Made by a program: the position numbers and the translations under genes | DNA from: Deltaproteobacteria bacterium | Lineage (GTDB): Bacteria > Desulfobacterota > Desulfobulbia > Desulfobulbales > Desulfurivibrionaceae | DNA length: 40,508 bases | NCBI GenBank assembly: GCA_021822005.1 | Contig: JAJZSH010000004.1 | Coordinates: 1 to 40,508 of the forward strand | Reading direction: 5' to 3' | In this document: positions 8,461 through 16,657 of the stretch, piece after piece | How positions within the stretch are numbered: the first letter of the stretch is position 1 | How the letters are laid out: each line of letters begins with the position of its first letter | The notes under the pieces: model-generated | Database searches by the model: none | The model's input: the letters and a program-made list of their open reading frames with translations, nothing else | What the model was told of the DNA's origin: nothing

Positions 8461-8666
8461 TTGTCCGGTTGGGAAATTGCAATATCAATTAAAACGTCCA
8501 AATCCCCCTCAATCCCCCTTTTTCAAAGGGGGAAGCATGAGTTTCCCTCCCCCTTGCTAAAGGGGAAGTATAAGTTTCCCCCCCTTTTTTTCGCAAAGGG
8601 GGGTTAGGGGGGATTTATTAAGCGGTGATACAGCATTTTACCCGGATGCAATTTCTTAACCGGACA
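8461..8666. repeat. Cluster of G/C-run palindromes bounded by inverted motifs
   Basis: Outer motifs TTGTCCGGTTGGGAAATTGC (8461-8480) and TGCAATTTCTTAACCGGACA (8647-8666) are inverted relative to each other. Between them lie three hairpins of the type CCCCCTTTTTCAAAGGGGG (8512-8530), CCCCCTTGCTAAAGGGG (8548-8564) and CCCCCCCTTTTTTTCGCAAAGGGGGG (arms at 8580-8605), some continued by AATCCCCC / GGGGGGATT. No gene is seen in 8404-8739. The composition matches the repeats flanking the DUF559 gene. This is not a CRISPR: units are palindromic and spacers are tiny and unequal. Confidence 0.75.
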
Positions 8667-8712
8667 GTGCAGGCAGAGGGTGATAAAAAAGAGGAGGTTG
8701 AGTCCACTCGTT

Positions 8713-8752
8713 GTTGTTCCCCACTTTGAAAAAGGGGGGCTAGGGGGGATTT
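8713..8752. repeat. G/C-run palindrome at the 3' end of the DUF559 gene
   Basis: A copy of the CCCC...TTTGAAAAAGGGGGGCTAGGGGGGATTT repeat, in opposite orientation to the copy at 9128. It supplies the last codons (Asn-Pro-Pro) and the TAG stop of the DUF559 gene, so the gene ends inside the repeat. Confidence 0.75.
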
Positions 8753-9120
8753 GAATTTACTCTCATCCGTTCCTTCACTGTTTTATCTATTACTTCCAGC
8801 ACCGCATCCGTCTCCAATAAAATCTGCCTATTATCAAAGCGCAATACACGCAAGCCTGATCCGGTCAATGCTGCATTACGTTCTTGGTCTTTGGTCTGAT
8901 GTTCTTCTGCAAAATGTTGGCTTCCGTCGAGTTCGATCACCAGTTTCGCTGCCGGGCAATAAAAATCCACGACGAATGCGAACAATGGCTTTTGCCGATA
9001 AAACTGCACACCTTGTATCTGCTTGCGTCGAATGCGCTGCCATAGCACCTGTTCCGCATCGGTCATGTTGGTTCTGAGTGAGCGGGAGTTTTGCTTGAGT
9101 TTTAGGCTGTAGCGTTCCAT
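8740..9120 (-). CDS. DUF559 endonuclease-like domain protein, repeat-bracketed
   Basis: Encodes about 126 residues from ATG 9120 (MERYSLKLKQNSRSLRTNMT). The in-frame extension upstream to 9174 is translated repeat (SPFEKGGQRGIL) and is probably not coding. Domain pattern: LRTNMTDAEQVLWQRIRRKQ, FYRQKPLFAFVVDFYC, KLVIELDGSQH, then RVLRFDNRQIL: the DUF559 fold, related to Vsr/restriction-type PD-(D/E)XK nucleases, with candidate catalytic D in VVDFYC, E in IELDG and Q/H in GSQH. Both gene ends merge into inverted G/C-run palindromes. DUF559 genes elsewhere are often flanked by such repeats (recollection), suggesting the unit moves or persists with them. Substrate unknown. Confidence 0.85.
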   Translation of the reverse strand: MERYSLKLKQNSRSLRTNMTDAEQVLWQRIRRKQIQGVQFYRQKPLFAFVVDFYCPAAKLVIELDGSQHFAEEHQTKDQERNAALTGSGLRVLRFDNRQILLETDAVLEVIDKTVKERMRVNSNPP

Positions 9121-9127
9121 AAATCTC

Positions 9128-9165
9128 AAAATCCCCCTCTGTCCCCCTTTTTCAAAGGGGGAAGC
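9128..9165. repeat. G/C-run palindrome at the 5' end of the DUF559 gene
   Basis: AAATCCCCCT, a short variable spacer, then CCCCCTTTTTCAAAGGGGG. It matches the copies at 8501-8530 and, inverted, 8713-8752. It sits directly upstream of the DUF559 start, so the gene is enclosed by inverted copies. Confidence 0.75.
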
Positions 9166-9348
9166 CATCATCAACCGCCATTTTTCTTAAAAAAGAGAAA
9201 AATCGACGTGAATCGATGAATCTTACACAGATTCTATCTTGCTGTCCACGCCCTATTTCTCTACGGAAAATGGGTGGCCTTCCTGTAGAAAAATCGCTAT
9301 ATATTGAGGACTGCATTCCGAATGATTTTAAAGAAAGGGAGCCAGAAA

Positions 9349-10272
9349 ATGGTTGAACAGATAACAGACGTGGTGATTATCGGCGCGGGCCCGGCAGGGT
9401 TGCAGGCCGCCGTGCACGCGGTGCGGAAAAAGGCTTCGGTGCTTGTCTTGGGCCGCTTGGAAAACAGCAGTATTTACCGGGCCCATGTTGAGAATTATCT
9501 CTGCGTCGATGGCGTGACCGGCGGGGCGGAGCTGATGGGGATCGCCCTGGCCCAGGCAACCCGTTTTGGCGCGGAGGTGTGGCCGGAGGATGTCCTGCAT
9601 CTTGACCAGGAAGGCGAGCGGTTCACGGTCAACGTGGAAAGCGGGCGGCGGGTTACGGCCCGGACCCTGATCCTGGCCACCGGCATTTCGCGCAAAAAGC
9701 TTAAGGTGCCGGGCGAGAAGGAGCTGCTGGGGCGTGGGGTCAGTTACTGTGTGGATTGCGACGCCAACTTTTATCGCAACGCCAGGGTGGCGGTGGCGGG
9801 CAACGAATCCGCCGCGGTGGACGGAGCCCTGACCCTTACCAGGTATGCCTCCGAGGTCCATCTGGTCTGCAAGGACATGGCGGTCACGAAAGAGCTTGGC
9901 GAAAAGCTGGCCGCCAGCTCCGTTGTGGTTCATAAGGGAGTATGGGTCAAGAAGATTCTTGGAGAAAAGGCGGTGAGCGGACTCCTGCTGGACAGCGGCG
10001 AGACCCTTGCGGTGGACGGGGTCTTTGTCGAACTCGGGGCCAAGGGGGCCATGGAGCTTGCCACCAGCATCGGCGTCATGCTCGACACGGAAACCTTCTC
10101 CTTTATCGAGACCAACAAGAAGCAGGAGACCAACATCCCCGGCATCTACGCGGCGGGCGACATCGCCGGGCCTCCCTGGCAGATGGCCAAGGCGGTGGGG
10201 GAAGGGTGCGTGGCCGGCTGGGAGGCCGCCAACCATGCCAACCGGCTCAAGCGTGCGCCGGAAAGCGCGTAG
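9349..10272 (+). CDS. Thioredoxin reductase-like FAD oxidoreductase
   Basis: Encodes 307 residues from ATG 9349, with AAAGGGAG upstream; an in-frame extension to 9304 lacks support. FAD-binding GAGPAGL (12-18), the redox pair C134-V-D-C137-D in the position of the classic CATCD site, a second dinucleotide-type segment VAVAGNESAA near 147-156, and the C-terminal FAD motif YAAGDIAG. The second Rossmann loop does not have the usual GGGDSA, and the HRR motif that binds the NADPH phosphate is replaced by HLVCKD. It may therefore use NADH or another reductant, as known for atypical thioredoxin reductases. The protein is cytoplasmic. It is followed closely by tadA on the same strand. Confidence 0.85.
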   Translation: MVEQITDVVIIGAGPAGLQAAVHAVRKKASVLVLGRLENSSIYRAHVENYLCVDGVTGGAELMGIALAQATRFGAEVWPEDVLHLDQEGERFTVNVESGRRVTARTLILATGISRKKLKVPGEKELLGRGVSYCVDCDANFYRNARVAVAGNESAAVDGALTLTRYASEVHLVCKDMAVTKELGEKLAASSVVVHKGVWVKKILGEKAVSGLLLDSGETLAVDGVFVELGAKGAMELATSIGVMLDTETFSFIETNKKQETNIPGIYAAGDIAGPPWQMAKAVGEGCVAGWEAANHANRLKRAPESA

Positions 10273-10291
10273 CGTGCCGGGTTTTTTGTCG

Positions 10292-10750
10292 ATGGACTCC
10301 CCCGGGCAGTACATGGCAGTCGCCCTTGCCGAGGCGCGGCTTGCGGCGGCGCGGGGCGAGGTGCCCATCGGCGCGGTGCTGGTGGACAGCGCCGGACAGA
10401 TCATCGCCCGGAACGGCAACCGCACCGTCGAGCTGTGCGACCCCGGAGCGCACGCGGAAATGCTGGTGCTGCGGCAGGCGGGCCGGTTGCAGGGCAATTA
10501 CCGATTGCCCGGCACCACCCTCTATGTTACCCTTGAACCCTGCGTGATGTGCGCCGGCGCCCTGGTGCACGCCAGGGTGAGCCGCCTGGTCTATGGGGCC
10601 GTTGACCCCAAGGCCGGCGGGGTTGTCTCTCTTTTTCAGGTCGGGCAGGACACGCGGCTCAATCATCTGCTGGCCGTGGAAGGTGGCCTGCTGGCCGCAG
10701 AGAGCGCCACCCTGCTGCGGGATTTTTTCCGGAAGAGAAGGGGCGGGTAG
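10292..10750 (+). CDS. tadA: tRNA-specific adenosine deaminase
   Basis: Encodes about 152 residues from ATG 10292; GTG 10274 in the same frame, 2 bases after the upstream stop, is an alternative start. The zinc-dependent cytidine-deaminase fold shows H54-A-E56 and P-C84-V-M-C87, with the usual GEVPIGAVLVD and VYGAVDPKAGGVVS segments. It converts A34 to inosine in tRNA-Arg(ACG). It follows the flavoprotein gene by 19 bases and precedes tRNA-Ser(CGA), so cotranscription with both is possible. Length is normal for TadA. Confidence 0.95.
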   Translation: MDSPGQYMAVALAEARLAAARGEVPIGAVLVDSAGQIIARNGNRTVELCDPGAHAEMLVLRQAGRLQGNYRLPGTTLYVTLEPCVMCAGALVHARVSRLVYGAVDPKAGGVVSLFQVGQDTRLNHLLAVEGGLLAAESATLLRDFFRKRRGG

Positions 10751-10807
10751 GGGAAGGCAAAAGGCAAAAGACAGGGGCGGCTTCAGCCGCGATAATGTGC
10801 TTGAAAC

Positions 10808-10900
<93 letters not shown>

Positions 10901-11094
10901 TGAGACAGCAGTGTATACATGTGGAGACGGGCGGTTATCTTGCTCAAACAACTTGCGGGATTTGAACGGGATTCCAGTGGCAACTGCAAAAAACAGAAGC
11001 ATGGGGTTTCGGCAATTGAGGTCGAGAAGGTCTTCTTCAGTAAGCCGATTTCGTTACTCTTGATGCGATATCCTGCGTTTGGTGCTCAGGCTTG

Positions 11095-12171
11095 ATGGTG
11101 GAATGGGTATTGCCAGCCATAGTCGCGGTAGTTGTTTCGTGGACAGTTACGGCCTGGGTGTGCAGCCAGGCCGAACATTTGCGGCTGGTTGACGCACCCA
11201 ATCACCGTTCCTCGCATGTGCAGCCAACACCCCGCAGCGGCGGCCTGGGGATTGTTTCGGCGGGGCTGGTTTCCGGGGGCTGGCTTGTGTTGGAACAGGC
11301 CCCCGTCGATGCGCGGCTCTGTGTCGTGATCGCGCTTTCCCTGCTGATTGCCGTGGTGGGGCTGTGGGACGACATTCGCCCTCTGTCGGCCACGGTGCGT
11401 TTTGGTGTGCAAGTAGCCGTGTGCGGCGGCTTGCTGGTCGTGCTGGGCGATATGACGCCCGCCCTCAACCCTCTCTCTCTCACGGAGAAAGAGGGAGTTG
11501 CCTTCGGGGCCTGGATTTTCCCGGCGTTGTTGCTGCTGGCGGGTGTGTGGTGGATCAATCTGTTCAATTTCATGGATGGCATTGATGGCCTTGCCGGACA
11601 ACAGGCGGTGTTCATGCTCGTTGCGGCTGCCGTTGGGGTCGCAATTGGGCACCCGGAGGCGATGTCGCACCCCGTTTGGTTATGGATGCTCTGTCTGGCC
11701 GCGGCCACTGTCGGATTCTTGTTCCTCAACTGGCCGCCGGCCCGGATTTTCATGGGCGATGTGGGCAGCACCTACCTTGCGTTCATGATTGTTTTTTTCA
11801 GTCTGGCCTCAGTATTTGCAGGTTGGCTGAGCTACCCGGTCTGGCTGATTCTGGCCGCGCTGTTTGTTACGGATGCAACAGTGACCTTGGTCAGGCGCAT
11901 GGTGCAAGGCGAGCGCTGGCATGAGGCGCATCGAACCCATGCCTACCAGCGTCTGGCCAGGCGTTTGGGAGGGCATCGGCCGGTGACTTTTCTTGCGGCT
12001 GGGATTAATATCTTCTGGTTGGCGCCGCTGGCCTGGGTCTGTCTCGATTATCGTCCAGCATGGGAATGGTGGATGGTGGGGCTGGCCTATGCCCCCCTGG
12101 TTTCAGGGGTTGTCTTCGCAGGCGCCGGGAGGCGCGAACAGGATAACAGGAGCTCGCAGGAAACCGCATGA
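11095..12171 (+). CDS. Undecaprenyl-phosphate sugar-1-phosphate transferase, WbpL/WecA-like
   Basis: Encodes 358 residues from ATG 11095 (TTG 11092 adds one residue). It is a polytopic inner-membrane protein with about ten hydrophobic segments, of the MraY/WecA glycosyltransferase family 4. Conserved cytoplasmic sites: PTPRSGG (44-50), the DD pair in GLWDD (92-93), NLFNFMDGIDGLAG (about 155-168), FMGDVGST (about 221-228) and HEAHRTHAYQRL near the C terminus. It moves a HexNAc-1-phosphate to undecaprenyl phosphate to start O-antigen or capsule synthesis. Its stop overlaps the start of the next gene (ATGA), the same partnership as wbpL-wbpM of Pseudomonas. The exact sugar is not readable. Confidence 0.92.
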   Translation: MVEWVLPAIVAVVVSWTVTAWVCSQAEHLRLVDAPNHRSSHVQPTPRSGGLGIVSAGLVSGGWLVLEQAPVDARLCVVIALSLLIAVVGLWDDIRPLSATVRFGVQVAVCGGLLVVLGDMTPALNPLSLTEKEGVAFGAWIFPALLLLAGVWWINLFNFMDGIDGLAGQQAVFMLVAAAVGVAIGHPEAMSHPVWLWMLCLAAATVGFLFLNWPPARIFMGDVGSTYLAFMIVFFSLASVFAGWLSYPVWLILAALFVTDATVTLVRRMVQGERWHEAHRTHAYQRLARRLGGHRPVTFLAAGINIFWLAPLAWVCLDYRPAWEWWMVGLAYAPLVSGVVFAGAGRREQDNRSSQETA

Positions 12172-14084
12172 AATACCAGTTTCGTAAACTGAATTTTTGG
12201 ATTGTGCTCGGGGTTGACCTGCTGCTGCTGGTCGCCGCGCATCTGCTGGCCTACGTAATTCGTTTCGATGGCGCTGTGCCCCAGGAACAGCGGGCCAACA
12301 TCTCCGCCGTCCTCGGTTTTCTTCTTCCCGCCAAGCTGGTGCTGTTTCATTTCTTTGGGTTGTATCGCGGGATGTGGAGGTACACCTCCCTGGCGGACCT
12401 GCTGAACATCCTCAAGGCCTGCGTGGTTGCGGGGTTTATTACTTTGGGCGGCATTCTGTTGTTGAACCGTTTTGCGGGGTTTTCCAGGTCGGTCTTTGTG
12501 CTCGATGCTCTGTTGACCTTCCTTTTCATCGCCGGGTTTCGTATCAGCCTCAGGCTCTCTTGCCAGAATGCTTTCTGTCTGCCATTTTTTCGGGAGGATG
12601 CCAGCAAACGGCTGCGCCGCAAGCGGTTGCTCATCATCGGGGCCGGAGACGCGGCCGAGAAGGTGACGCGGGAAATCAACGACAACAAGGCCTTGCCCTA
12701 CATGGTGGCCGGGTTTCTGGATGATCATGCCGCCAAGATCGGCCAGCGGATTCACGGTATTCCGGTTCTCGGCCCCATTGCGGATCTTTCGGAGTATGCG
12801 TTTAAAACCAAGGCCCAGGAGGTGCTCATTGCCATTCCCTCGGCCAGCCGTGACCAGATGCAGAGGATTGTCGAGCTGTGCCGGGCTTGCGAAATTCCGT
12901 TCAAGACCCTGCCGGGGCTGGGGGAGCTGATCAGCGATCGGGTTTCCATCAAGGCCATCCGGGATGTCTCGTACAAGGATCTCCTGGGTCGACCGCCGGT
13001 GCGGCTTGCGCTGCAGGAGATCGGTGGGATCCTGGCGGGGAGGACTATTCTCATTACCGGGGCCGGGGGTTCCATCGGCTCTGAACTGTGCCGTCAGATC
13101 GTCCGTTTCCAGCCCGGGAGTCTCATCCTCATGGACATCAGCGAACAGAATCTCTACCAGATCGAGATGGAGCTGCGTCACGAATACGGCTACCCTGACT
13201 ACGTGGCGGTGCTCGGCAAGGTACAGGACAAGGCTTTGCTGGAGGCGCTGTTTCAGCAGTATCGACCGGTCGTGGTTTTTCATGCCGCAGCCTACAAGCA
13301 TGTGCCCATGGTCGAGCGCAATCCCTGGGAGGGGGTGTACAACAATATCTTTGCCTCCAAGCGGTTGATGGAGGTTTCGGCGCGGTATGGGGTGGAGCGT
13401 TTTATCCTGATCTCCACCGACAAGGCGGTGCGGCCCACCAATGTCATGGGCGCCACCAAGCGGATGACCGAGATCCTCATGCAGGGTTTTTGCGAGAGGG
13501 GCAAGGACTCCGCGTCAGGAACCCGGTTCATGGCGGTGCGTTTCGGCAACGTCCTCGGTTCCTCGGGCTCGGTCATCCCCCTGTTCCGGCGGCAGATCGA
13601 GTTGGGCGGCCCGGTCACCGTCACCCACCCGGATATGACCCGCTACTTCATGTCCATCGAGGAGGCGAGCCAGCTTATTCTCCAGGCCGCGGCCATGGGC
13701 GAGGGCGGGGAGATTTTCATCCTGGAGATGGGGACGCCGGTGCGGATCGGTCAGATGGCCCGCGATTTGATCCAGCTCTGCGGCAAGGAGCCGGATACGG
13801 AGATCGAGATCAGGTACACCGGGCTTAGGCCCGGCGAAAAGATGTACGAGGAGTTGATCACCGAGGGCGAGGGGATCGTGAGCACCGGTCATGAGAAGAT
13901 CATGGTGCTGCGCGGGAACGGCGCTTCCCTGGAGGGCTTGCAGGAATCGCTGGAAAACCTCAAGCAGTTCGCTTCAACCCATGACGCAGAGGGGATCAAA
14001 GCCGAGCTTGGCAAGGTGATCCCCGAGTACACATCCCAGGCCAGTGAATCCGTCCTGCCTAATTCCGAGTTGTTTTCAAGGTGA
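12168..14084 (+). CDS. Membrane UDP-sugar 4,6-dehydratase/epimerase, WbpM/CapD-like
   Basis: Encodes 638 residues. The N-terminal 150 carry about four membrane segments, then a first Rossmann unit (LLIIGAGDAAEK, about 157-168) and a short-chain dehydrogenase domain with ILITGAGGSIGSE (about 294-305). The catalytic region is STDKAVRPTN followed by MGATK (about 426-430), the M-x3-K form that replaces Y-x3-K in WbpM/FlaA1-type dehydratases. Predicted reaction: UDP-GlcNAc to its 4-keto-6-deoxy form, giving sugars such as QuiNAc or FucNAc for surface polysaccharide. It is translationally coupled to the upstream transferase (4-base overlap). Length fits the large membrane subclass. No other sugar gene is seen beside the pair. 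Confidence 0.93.
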   Translation: MKYQFRKLNFWIVLGVDLLLLVAAHLLAYVIRFDGAVPQEQRANISAVLGFLLPAKLVLFHFFGLYRGMWRYTSLADLLNILKACVVAGFITLGGILLLNRFAGFSRSVFVLDALLTFLFIAGFRISLRLSCQNAFCLPFFREDASKRLRRKRLLIIGAGDAAEKVTREINDNKALPYMVAGFLDDHAAKIGQRIHGIPVLGPIADLSEYAFKTKAQEVLIAIPSASRDQMQRIVELCRACEIPFKTLPGLGELISDRVSIKAIRDVSYKDLLGRPPVRLALQEIGGILAGRTILITGAGGSIGSELCRQIVRFQPGSLILMDISEQNLYQIEMELRHEYGYPDYVAVLGKVQDKALLEALFQQYRPVVVFHAAAYKHVPMVERNPWEGVYNNIFASKRLMEVSARYGVERFILISTDKAVRPTNVMGATKRMTEILMQGFCERGKDSASGTRFMAVRFGNVLGSSGSVIPLFRRQIELGGPVTVTHPDMTRYFMSIEEASQLILQAAAMGEGGEIFILEMGTPVRIGQMARDLIQLCGKEPDTEIEIRYTGLRPGEKMYEELITEGEGIVSTGHEKIMVLRGNGASLEGLQESLENLKQFASTHDAEGIKAELGKVIPEYTSQASESVLPNSELFSR

Positions 14085-14331
14085 CCTCTCCGTTCGTCCC
14101 GAGCCTGTCGAAGGGCGGCATAAACGCCGTTAACACTGCCGCCATCTTGATGGCAAACCGGAATAAGGGGTGAGCGTTGCTTTCGGCAGGGCATCTTTCC
14201 GGAATCGTTGATAAAGTTATCGAATGAGGCTGGTATCTTGTCCTCTTGGCCATTTTGTTCTTTGCAAGAGGGAACAGGTATTGTAAAGTGGTGCCCCATC
14301 GGCCAGCGTGCCTGTGTGTCCTGAAAACGCT

Positions 14332-14417
14332 GGAGAGGTGACCGAGTGGCTTAAGGTGCACGCCTGGAACGCGTGTGTACGAGAGTACCGTGGGTTCGAA
14401 TCCCACCTTCTCCGCCA
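14332..14417 (+). tRNA. tRNA-Ser (GGA)
   Basis: An 86-base class II tRNA. GGAGAGG pairs with CTTCTCC (one G-T pair), the anticodon stem CACGC/GCGTG encloses CTGGAAC (anticodon GGA), then a variable arm, T arm and encoded CCA. It is 15 bases upstream of the SRP RNA, so one precursor may carry both. The gap 14085-14331 upstream holds no gene; a palindromic fragment at about 14092-14118 (CGTTCGTCCCGAGCCTGTCG) is a common intergenic repeat type. Confidence 0.96.
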
Positions 14418-14432
14418 GATATTTTCCGGTTT

Positions 14433-14534
14433 GATAGCCGGGTCCTGCGCAACAGAGACTTGCGAACCCCGCCAGGTCCGGGAGGAAGCAACGGTAGTGA
14501 GTTACTCTGTGTGCCGCAGGGGCGCCTGGCTATC
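14433..14534 (+). ncRNA. ffs: SRP RNA, small bacterial (4.5S) type
   Basis: A hairpin closed by GATAGCC at the 5' end and GGCTATC at the 3' end, continued by CCTGCG/CGCAGG. The apical part has the conserved SRP domain IV sequence (CCAGGTCCGGGAGGAAGCA ... AACGG) where Ffh binds. It is followed directly by a run of seven T (14536-14542), a good intrinsic terminator. Location just upstream of dnaX is typical. It targets membrane and secreted proteins cotranslationally with Ffh and FtsY. Confidence 0.95.
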
Positions 14535-14541
14535 ATTTTTT

Positions 14542-14663
14542 TATAAATGTTCAGCAGCACCACATCTGCTTTGTCATCGGTTGATTCGCATACTGAAGTA
14601 TAGCGAATCAGCCTCTTTCGCGCATCTGTGGCAGCAGTGAAGCGGCGCTGCTGAACATTTATA
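14542..14663. mobile_element. Palindromic repeat element, family 2, copy 1
   Basis: Perfect 17-bp terminal inverted repeats (TATAAATGTTCAGCAGC and complement). The interior matches the larger element at 20796-20980: CATCTGC near the left end, and GCATCTGxGGCAGCAGxGAAGCGGCGCTGCTGAAC at the right (in parts). The outer 7-8 bases differ between the two copies but stay self-complementary within each. It overlaps the end of the ffs terminator. No gene is seen; bases 14664-14806 up to dnaX are also without a gene. Confidence 0.75.
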
Positions 14664-14806
14664 TTTCTTGGTTGATGTGATCTATTAGGCATCAATCTGG
14701 ATTGTTACATTTTTTACGCCTCCGGGAGGCGGCCTGGGTGTCCAGACCTTCGCCACCCCCTTCCATTTCCCCAGAAACACCGGTGTCTGACACCTGAGGA
14801 CTGAAA

Positions 14807-16555
14807 ATGTCCTACCTGGTTTTAGCCAGAAAATGGCGTCCCCAGAATTTTGCTGAGGTTGTCGGTCAGCAGGCCGTGGTGCGCACCTTGCGCAATGCGC
14901 TCACCCGCAACCGGGTGGCCCATGCCATGCTTTTTTCCGGGGTGCGCGGGGTTGGCAAAACCACCCTGGCGAGACTCATGGCCAAGGCGCTCAACTGCCG
15001 GCAGGGCGAGCCGGACGTGCCCTGCAACCAGTGTGAGTCATGCATGGAGATCATGGCCGGCAACGCCATGGATCTGCATGAGATCGACGGCGCCTCCAAT
15101 CGCGGCATCCAGGAGATCCGCGAGCTCAAGGAAAACATCCGCTTTTTCCCCGCCAAGGGGCGCTACAAGATCATCATCATCGATGAAGTGCACATGCTCA
15201 CCACCGAGGCCTTCAACGCCCTGTTGAAGACCCTGGAAGAGCCCCCGGCCCACGTCTATTTCATGTTCGCCACCACCGAGCTGCACAAGATCCCGATCAC
15301 CATCCTCTCCCGTTGTCAGCGCTATGAGCTCAAGCGTGTTCCCTTTGCCGAGCTGGTTGCGTTTTTTGCCAGGATCGCCGGGGCGGAAAAGGTTGCTATT
15401 TCCCAGCCTGCCCTGGAGATGATCGGTCGGGAGGCTGAAGGCAGTGTGCGGGACGGCTTGAGTCTTCTTGATCAGATCTTTTCCTTTGGCGGAGAGGAGA
15501 TCAGCGATGGGGATGTGGCGGAGGTCCTGGGCCTGGTTGACCGCCGGATCTATGAAAATCTGGCCCGGGCGCTCCTGGCTGCTGATCTGGCCGCATGCCT
15601 TGATATCTTTGCGCAGAGCCATGCCGCAGGCATGGACCTCAAGCGTTTTGCCAACGATCTGCTGGGATTTTTCCGGGCCTTGCTGATTGCCAAGGTCAAG
15701 GCCAGGCCCGAGGAACTGCTGGATCTTTCCGACCAGGAGCTTGCGGCCATCAAGGATATTGCCGCGGGCGCCAGCCAGGAAACACTCTACCAGTATTTTT
15801 CCCTGCTGTTGAAGGGAAGCGAGGAGATGCAGTACTCGTCCCGCCCCCGCCTTGCGCTGGAGATGGCCTTTGTCCGGGCAACCCAGGCCGGCCAGATCGT
15901 GCCGGCGGCCGCCCTGCTGGCCCATCTTGACGGATTGCTGGCCGGAGCCGTCCCCCTGCCGCAGAGTGCAGGGAGGCCGGGTTCCCCGTTGATTTTCACG
16001 GCGGAACCGGAGCCAGCCGCGCCCAGGTCTATGCCCCGGTCATCGGTATCCGCCCCTTTTTCCGGAGCGCTGCCGGAACAAAAAAAAAATGAAATAGCGG
16101 ACACGCCAAGGCCCTTGCCGGAGCAAGGCGGGCAATCGCCTTCTGCGACAACCGCTCCCCCTCCTGGTCGGGAGGTAAAAAGACACTGGGAGGCATTTAT
16201 TGAGTATGTCAAGGAGCGTAAGCGCTGGATGGCTCCTGTGCTGCAACTGTGCGCCATGGCCCGTGACGAAGGGGGCGAGCTGGTCCTGAAGTTTGATGAC
16301 CCCTCCGACTGCAAGCTGTTGCAGGAGCATGACAATCTGAAGCTCCTGCAGGCCTTTGCCCTGGATTTTTTCCAGCATGATTTCCGGGTCGTTTTCAAGG
16401 TGCGCGGCGCACAACAGGCAGCCGAGGATGGCGGGGGCGATGAGGCGGAGAGCCTTCTTGCCGAGCGGCGGGTTCTGGCCAATGACCCCATGGTGCAGAT
16501 GGCCACCGAGATTTTTGGCGGCCAGGTCGGCAGTATCCGGACCGGGCCCAGGTAA
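14807..16555 (+). CDS. dnaX: DNA polymerase III subunits gamma/tau
   Basis: Encodes 582 residues (tau form) from ATG 14807, with TGAGGA upstream. AAA+ clamp-loader core: Walker A GVRGVGKT (45-52), zinc ligands C64, C73, C76, C79, Walker B IIIIDEVH (122-129), sensor/arginine-finger ILSRCQRYE. The collar (domain III) ends near 370; a Pro/Ala-rich linker follows. The tau-specific C terminus starts near 457 (VKRHWEAFIEYVKERKRW) and would contact DnaB and Pol III alpha. An A10 run at codons 425-428 has stops directly after it in both other frames and probably yields a gamma-like 428-430-residue product (see the separate entry). It is the first gene of dnaX-ybaB-recR. Confidence 0.97.
   Translation: MSYLVLARKWRPQNFAEVVGQQAVVRTLRNALTRNRVAHAMLFSGVRGVGKTTLARLMAKALNCRQGEPDVPCNQCESCMEIMAGNAMDLHEIDGASNRGIQEIRELKENIRFFPAKGRYKIIIIDEVHMLTTEAFNALLKTLEEPPAHVYFMFATTELHKIPITILSRCQRYELKRVPFAELVAFFARIAGAEKVAISQPALEMIGREAEGSVRDGLSLLDQIFSFGGEEISDGDVAEVLGLVDRRIYENLARALLAADLAACLDIFAQSHAAGMDLKRFANDLLGFFRALLIAKVKARPEELLDLSDQELAAIKDIAAGASQETLYQYFSLLLKGSEEMQYSSRPRLALEMAFVRATQAGQIVPAAALLAHLDGLLAGAVPLPQSAGRPGSPLIFTAEPEPAAPRSMPRSSVSAPFSGALPEQKKNEIADTPRPLPEQGGQSPSATTAPPPGREVKRHWEAFIEYVKERKRWMAPVLQLCAMARDEGGELVLKFDDPSDCKLLQEHDNLKLLQAFALDFFQHDFRVVFKVRGAQQAAEDGGGDEAESLLAERRVLANDPMVQMATEIFGGQVGSIRTGPR
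16060..16096 (+). promoter_or_regulatory. Probable dnaX slippage/frameshift site
   Basis: A run of ten A (16080-16089) in frame as CAA AAA AAA AAT. One added A, or a -1 shift, gives TGA at once; one lost A gives TAG two codons later. A 6-bp hairpin (TTCCGG 16060-16065 with CCGGAA 16073-16078) ends one base before the run. A second hairpin (CCTTGC 16113-16118 with GCAAGG 16123-16128) follows at a spacing too long for classical -1 frameshifting. Transcriptional slippage, as in Thermus dnaX, is the likelier mechanism. Confidence 0.6.
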
Positions 16556-16657
16556 AAGGCGGAAGGTAAAAGGTAAAAGGCGAAAGGACAGCGGGGGCAG
16601 GCAGCCGCTCCTGCTGTCGGCGCAGTGTGTCGGAAAGTCAATGCCGGAGATATGCGG

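Noticed and set aside
8501-8620. Possible CRISPR-like repeated segment
   Set aside because: Units are palindromic G/C runs with spacers of unequal, very short length; no cas gene in the window.
9121-9174. N-terminal extension of the DUF559 gene
   Set aside because: It only translates the G/C-run repeat; the domain begins after ATG 9120.
9328-10497. 389-codon minus-strand open frame
   Set aside because: Runs across the flavoprotein and tadA genes in antisense and has no recognisable features.
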